Source: VRUE01 sp036379955
Lineage (GTDB): Bacteria; Actinomycetota; Thermoleophilia; Solirubrobacterales; 70-9
NCBI GenBank assembly: GCA_036379955.1
Contig: DASVFR010000007.1
Span: forward strand, 62,001-126,000
Length of the DNA stretch: 64,000 nt
Direction of reading: 5' to 3'
The notes under the pieces were generated by a model. The model was given only the letters and a program-made list of their open reading frames with translations, searched no databases and had not been told where the DNA came from. Every line of letters starts with the position of its first letter. Position 1 is the first letter of the stretch. Below, piece by piece: positions 62,301 through 64,000 of this stretch. Made by a program: the position numbers and the translations under genes.

Positions 62301-64000
62301 CATCAAGATCGTCGGCTCGCATGGCGAGCTGAGCGAACCGGTGGGGATCGACGTCGGCCCCACCGGCCACGTCTGGGTCGCCGATTGGCAGCGCGACCGC
62401 GTGGTGGAGTTCGATCGCGACGGCAACTACGTTCGGGCGTTCGGCTCCTCAGGGTCTGCCAACGGCCAGTTCGGGCACCCCGACGGTCTTGCCGTCGACG
62501 AGCGCGGGGAGATCTGGGTGGCCGACGAAAACAATCACGTCCAAGCATTTACCGAAAAGGGCGAATTCATCGCCCAGTTCGGCGTCAAAGGCACCGGCGA
62601 CGGACAGTTCAAGCTCGAATATCCAATTGGCATCGCAACCGACTCAAAGGGCAACCTCTGGGCCACCGACTCCAAGAACGACCGAATTCAGCATTGGGGC
62701 GTCTTCAACGACGTGCCAGCCAACGAAGCCGGCATCGGCGAAGACGCTCCCGAAATTCAGGTCGAAGAGTCTCAGGAAGGGCTTGTGGAAGGCGTCGAAG
62801 GGGATGAGGCAGGCGAGATCTCCTACGAGCACGAAGGGGACCTGCTCAGCGCGGTCGAAGGGCCCGAAGGGGGAACCGACTACGAGTATGTCGAGGTGGG
62901 GGACGTCGAACTGCTGAGCAAAGTGACCCTGCCCAATGGCAACTGGGCAGAAGTGTCCTATGACTCCCTGGGCCGCGCCGAAGCGGTGAGCGTCTCGATC
63001 GCCGGCAAAACGAAAACCACTCACTTCGGGTACTCCGACGTGCCTCGCAGAACCGTTGTCGAGCCCGAGGGCGAGCCGCCCGTTACTTACGACATCGGCC
63101 CCGACGGGTCGGTGCTGAAGTGGTCGGATGCGGTCGAACCGCCAGAAATCGAAGCGTTGAGCGGCACCCTCTATTACGAACGTGGCGAAGTCCACCCTGA
63201 GCCGATCGGCGCCGGCGACCAGAACCTCGATATCTCCGCCCACTCCTACTTCGGCATCGCCTCGATCCAGCTCGTCGCCAATGGCAATCAACTGGTTACC
63301 GAAAAGACATGCGAACAAAACTACGCTGAGCTAGGTACCGAGTGCGTTCACGAAGAAAAGGAATTCGTCACCGAGGCCGAAGACTGGGCGCCAGGCATCG
63401 CGCAGTTCGAAGTCATCGTCACCGACAGCCTCGGCCACAGCACGAGTCAGCGTTTCTGGGACAACATCCCCTACGTTCCGCCACCCGATCCCGAAGTCCC
63501 CGAACCGCCGCGCTTCAAAGACGTGCTCAAGTTCCGCGAAGAATTCGGCCTCGACTTGGACCTGAAAGGCAACGAACGCGCGATCAACGAACGGATCTTC
63601 AAGTTGATCGGCGACTGGCACGATCCGAGCACTTCGGAAGGGGAAGTGGCGCGAGCTTCATGGGGACGGTGGGGAGTGCCGCTGCGAGCAGTGGATGTGG
63701 CTGAGTTGGAATATCGAGAATGGTTTTACAATCTGGACGCGGAACGAATCGACCAGTGGGTCGAAGAAACCAAACCGAGCAGCTTTGCTGGCTACTACAT
63801 CGATCACGCGGCAGGTGGGATTATGCATATAGGTTTCCTAGATAACCAAGCCGAACGGCTTGCGAACCTAGAGGCGTCGCTGTCGCTGGTGGCCGGAGAG
63901 AGGCTGCAGGTCTACCTGTCGGCACCGACAGCCTCCTACCTTTCGGTACGGGAGACTTCAGAGTCTCTTTCCAACATAATCAAAGCAAACGCTTCGCTGC
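56323..64000 (+). CDS. Giant secreted Rhs-like protein with ~24 NHL repeats, 3' truncated by the window
   Basis: An open frame of at least 2,559 codons without a stop. It has a signal peptide (MRWLVVFALILLAAMATPVLA, after two tandem GTGs), an extremely Glu/Gly-rich stretch (~residues 125-165), and beta-rich N-terminal modules. A Rhs/wall-associated core (LDLDRYYNSQLP, GEGWTLAQTPKLEVE) follows. NHL-type beta-propeller repeats occupy residues ~960-2125. Rhs-type YD-like segments return after that (ISYEHEGDLLSAVEG, TLPNGNWAEVSYDSLGRAEAV). The last ~120 codons diverge in style. Likely a surface-displayed, perhaps polymorphic-toxin-type protein; the C-terminal effector would lie outside the window. 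Confidence 0.87.
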   Translation, partial: MVQSRGGGSSAGRMRWLVVFALILLAAMATPVLADEPIEGPDFSQIEQEELERAEWLQGPEAAQQREESRTAYTSLTANESQDLLLQAFPTQLKALNADPARVLSELEVEEPLGTFGALVAPEEGQAGEGKEETEGESEEEAEGEEEVEIVESEEGAGEIVESSVPVESDLGGGGEQPVDLTLEQAGEGYEPENPLTEVSFPGSTEGAIHLTDGLEVEMAASNDREAEYLGEMNLFYPATETTTDTLVAPLAGGVEIFEQLRSPDSPEQFRFNMGLPAEATLQGREDGGAEVLVGAEEVIAEVPPPSAVDAQGVPVSVAMSVEEGSLVLNVAHRSMDVAYPILVDPTIQEEEAQHIKVESPSFGSGDWHSISSAEYGLNNGGSFLEARANNNHTFAANTNGKWSYTAPGETAFIQQAAFSGVDFHGCQRQPHGYLALYNPSAGWYAGNLQFYVENGSGGVKSGSYSIVGGYGYRDALIGIGTAEKSVKTTCVAELKVHGATMTEADPENPTIDSVSGIPSSGAWFDPAKVGNATIVATDPGFGIRNISMFDGQVTTKLSQQPCTGVSGNRCQRQVSWQSFPPYFEGEQTLKVTAEDPLAKTTTWSLPTKVDMHLPEVDLGGQFAYATDEAGLKGEQNEASENKLSLPTYNLHIEATDGNPSGTSREFQSGVKNIEILLDGKPQEVPWEPQPCTKTVESGPPGHLRVHTVASANCSMTEDYQVSLVGLAADKHKLAVRVTDQVGHARARPIEFEYIPATGMSDEYVMQHFPLPDGKEGQSEEEAGRPELAVNVMNGNVVYHQRDVEVSGPNVDLDLDRYYNSQLPAEESSEWGEGWTLAQTPKLEVETAPKEEKDDKAAIRQRGGLIERAVTLPNDLGAHHFDSRLQAVVTKQDSGRYTLTDASGHTDNTYAFNDAGKATELKTSGFAKVEYDYQDGDLSEVAVHDPTIFSGTLEEGPQKPSEFEAPAYVDSFGGETSGPGRLSSPNAVAIDPDGHLWVADAGHRRVQEFDSSGAFVNEFGVAGPENGQFIEPRAVAVDPNGMIWVADKNMSWIQKFNPEGKFLDAFGGYGTANGKFTALEGIAFDSEGHLWTLDGGKTKPRVQEFSSTGTYIRQFGSAGTADGQFKEPQGMAIDPEGHIWVADTGNSRIQEFGSTGTFIRKFGSVGSGNGQLNAPTALSLDAEGNVWVTDTKNNRIVQFSGEGAYLSQFGTAGANDGQFSEPRGIAIDASGDAWIADTANNRVQEIAAGEFLRTFGGESSAGGNLSSPYGVTADSKGNVWVADTAHNRIQEFSSTGQFILQFGAKGSTAGLFSEPHDVAVDAEGHVWVADTGNSRVQEFDSKGSFIRQLGSTKGCANGNFNEVWGVVVDSAGHLWTVDSATTCSRVQEFSSAGTFIRKFGTYGTAYNQFLRPRGIAADPSGNVWVADTGNNRLAEYTGEGKFVRAVGSLGSGNGQFRYPAALAADPEGNIWVADAENNRIEELGSEGGYLAQFGTPGNEDGQLDYPNGIDIDAKGNIWIADTSNDRIQEIAATEFVRKFGGENSGIGQLLSPYDLATDSEGNVWIADSVHYRLQEFDPHGEPLRQVSTFGEGIYSAPVGVGTDANDDLWVAEGQGRVLELGPKGSVVRRFGSSGTENGQFSSLQDVAADPDGHVWTIERDPPRVQEFTAEGKFLSSFGVKGTESGQLYEPTAIATDSQGNVWIADTANNRIEEFTPAGKYLRKFGSFGFTSGHFYSPEGLSIDAKDNVWVADTYNHRVQIFNSVGTYLGQFGTPGNNYGQLAHPRGVATDAEGHVWVADRDNDRAQKWQIPQYVFAHDAVYDSSLATEGSAAGELQHPGDVAVDPAGNLWVADTKNNRIEQFDAQGEFVQTFGYKVNKTKVEAKGSEAETNVCTASSDDECQAGVPGLAGGRMRLPSALALDAEGNVWVVDTGNSRIMEFSDAGEYLAQVGTEGQAEGELAMPEGIAIDSHGDLWVSDTYQGRVQVFDRSGDLIKIVGSHGELSEPVGIDVGPTGHVWVADWQRDRVVEFDRDGNYVRAFGSSGSANGQFGHPDGLAVDERGEIWVADENNHVQAFTEKGEFIAQFGVKGTGDGQFKLEYPIGIATDSKGNLWATDSKNDRIQHWGVFNDVPANEAGIGEDAPEIQVEESQEGLVEGVEGDEAGEISYEHEGDLLSAVEGPEGGTDYEYVEVGDVELLSKVTLPNGNWAEVSYDSLGRAEAVSVSIAGKTKTTHFGYSDVPRRTVVEPEGEPPVTYDIGPDGSVLKWSDAVEPPEIEALSGTLYYERGEVHPEPIGAGDQNLDISAHSYFGIASIQLVANGNQLVTEKTCEQNYAELGTECVHEEKEFVTEAEDWAPGIAQFEVIVTDSLGHSTSQRFWDNIPYVPPPDPEVPEPPRFKDVLKFREEFGLDLDLKGNERAINERIFKLIGDWHDPSTSEGEVARASWGRWGVPLRAVDVAELEYREWFYNLDAERIDQWVEETKPSSFAGYYIDHAAGGIMHIGFLDNQAERLANLEASLSLVAGERLQVYLSAPTASYLSVRETSESLSNIIKANASL
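59210..62700 (+). repeat. Array of about 24 NHL repeats (intragenic)
   Basis: Each unit is about 45-50 codons and contains a version of (E/K/S)G(H/N)(L/V/I)WVADTxNxRIQEF, followed by G-x-F(L)-xxFG(S/T)xGxxxGQF. I count 24 WVAD-like cores from 59300 to 62660, with about half preceded by GxFxxP/R(G)(I/V)A. Four propellers of six blades would fit the number. DNA-level similarity between units is high, so the array could recombine. Confidence 0.86.

Noticed and set aside
59210..62700. CRISPR array in the repeated region
   Set aside because: The repeats are protein-coding NHL units of ~140 bp in one frame, not short direct repeats with unique spacers.

Overview
The window is about 64 kb of high-GC DNA with actinobacterial gene content. 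Neighbourhoods such as metG-tatD-rsmA-ispE and glmU-prs-...-rplY-pth, a PucR regulator, many GTG/TTG starts, and large secreted NHL/Rhs-like and beta-helix proteins point to a deep-branching actinobacterium of the Thermoleophilia/Solirubrobacterales type. That placement is inferred from content and style; no marker was compared.

Layout. 1-9 kb: TCA-cycle pair icd (5' truncated) and mdh, a coiled-coil/AT-hook/winged-helix protein, a fatty acid hydroxylase, Hsp20-lon, a GT39-type membrane glycosyltransferase and a TetR regulator. 9.06-13.15 kb: an accessory island bounded by two copies of a ~38-bp repeat, holding an IS1595-like element with a frameshifted transposase and two passenger genes, orphan hypotheticals and a coupled wHTH-XRE pair. 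It appears to separate the TetR gene from an MMPL exporter. 13-26 kb: MMPL exporter, amidase, a secreted protein, a three-gene lipid cluster (ABM-type protein, acyl-CoA synthetase, R2-like di-iron oxidase fused to SCP2), an FKBP lipoprotein, a BBE-type flavin oxidase, a frameshifted DAPG-hydrolase-like gene, a winged-helix protein and an AAA/DUF4143 ATPase. 26-33 kb: VOC protein, glycyl-tRNA synthetase, FmdB zinc ribbon, MBL hydrolase, LCP protein, ROK glucokinase, rsmI and a HicBA toxin-antitoxin pair. 34-43 kb: metG, a collagen-like secreted protein, tatD, rsmA, ispE, a DedA-PAP2 fusion, a PucR regulator, tRNA-Gln and an HdeD protein. 43-56 kb: glmU, prs, a GDPD, a frameshifted AbiEi-DUF559 gene between inverted palindromic repeats, a membrane protein, an ABC1 kinase, rplY, pth, an enoyl-CoA hydratase, a secreted beta-helix protein and a GMC oxidoreductase. 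56-64 kb: the first ~2,560 codons of a giant secreted Rhs/NHL-repeat protein that runs off the window.

The most unusual theme is palindromic DNA. A 46-47-bp palindrome family occurs alone after one secreted gene and as an inverted pair around the AbiEi-DUF559 gene. Other palindromes sit in frame inside the GT39 and MMPL genes, bound the island, fill a 445-bp non-coding stretch before glmU, and form likely operators. Five genes carry apparent single-base frameshifts, several in short homopolymers, so real decay must be separated from sequencing error. The secreted proteins share a visible preference for GAA over GAG that sets them apart from the housekeeping genes.
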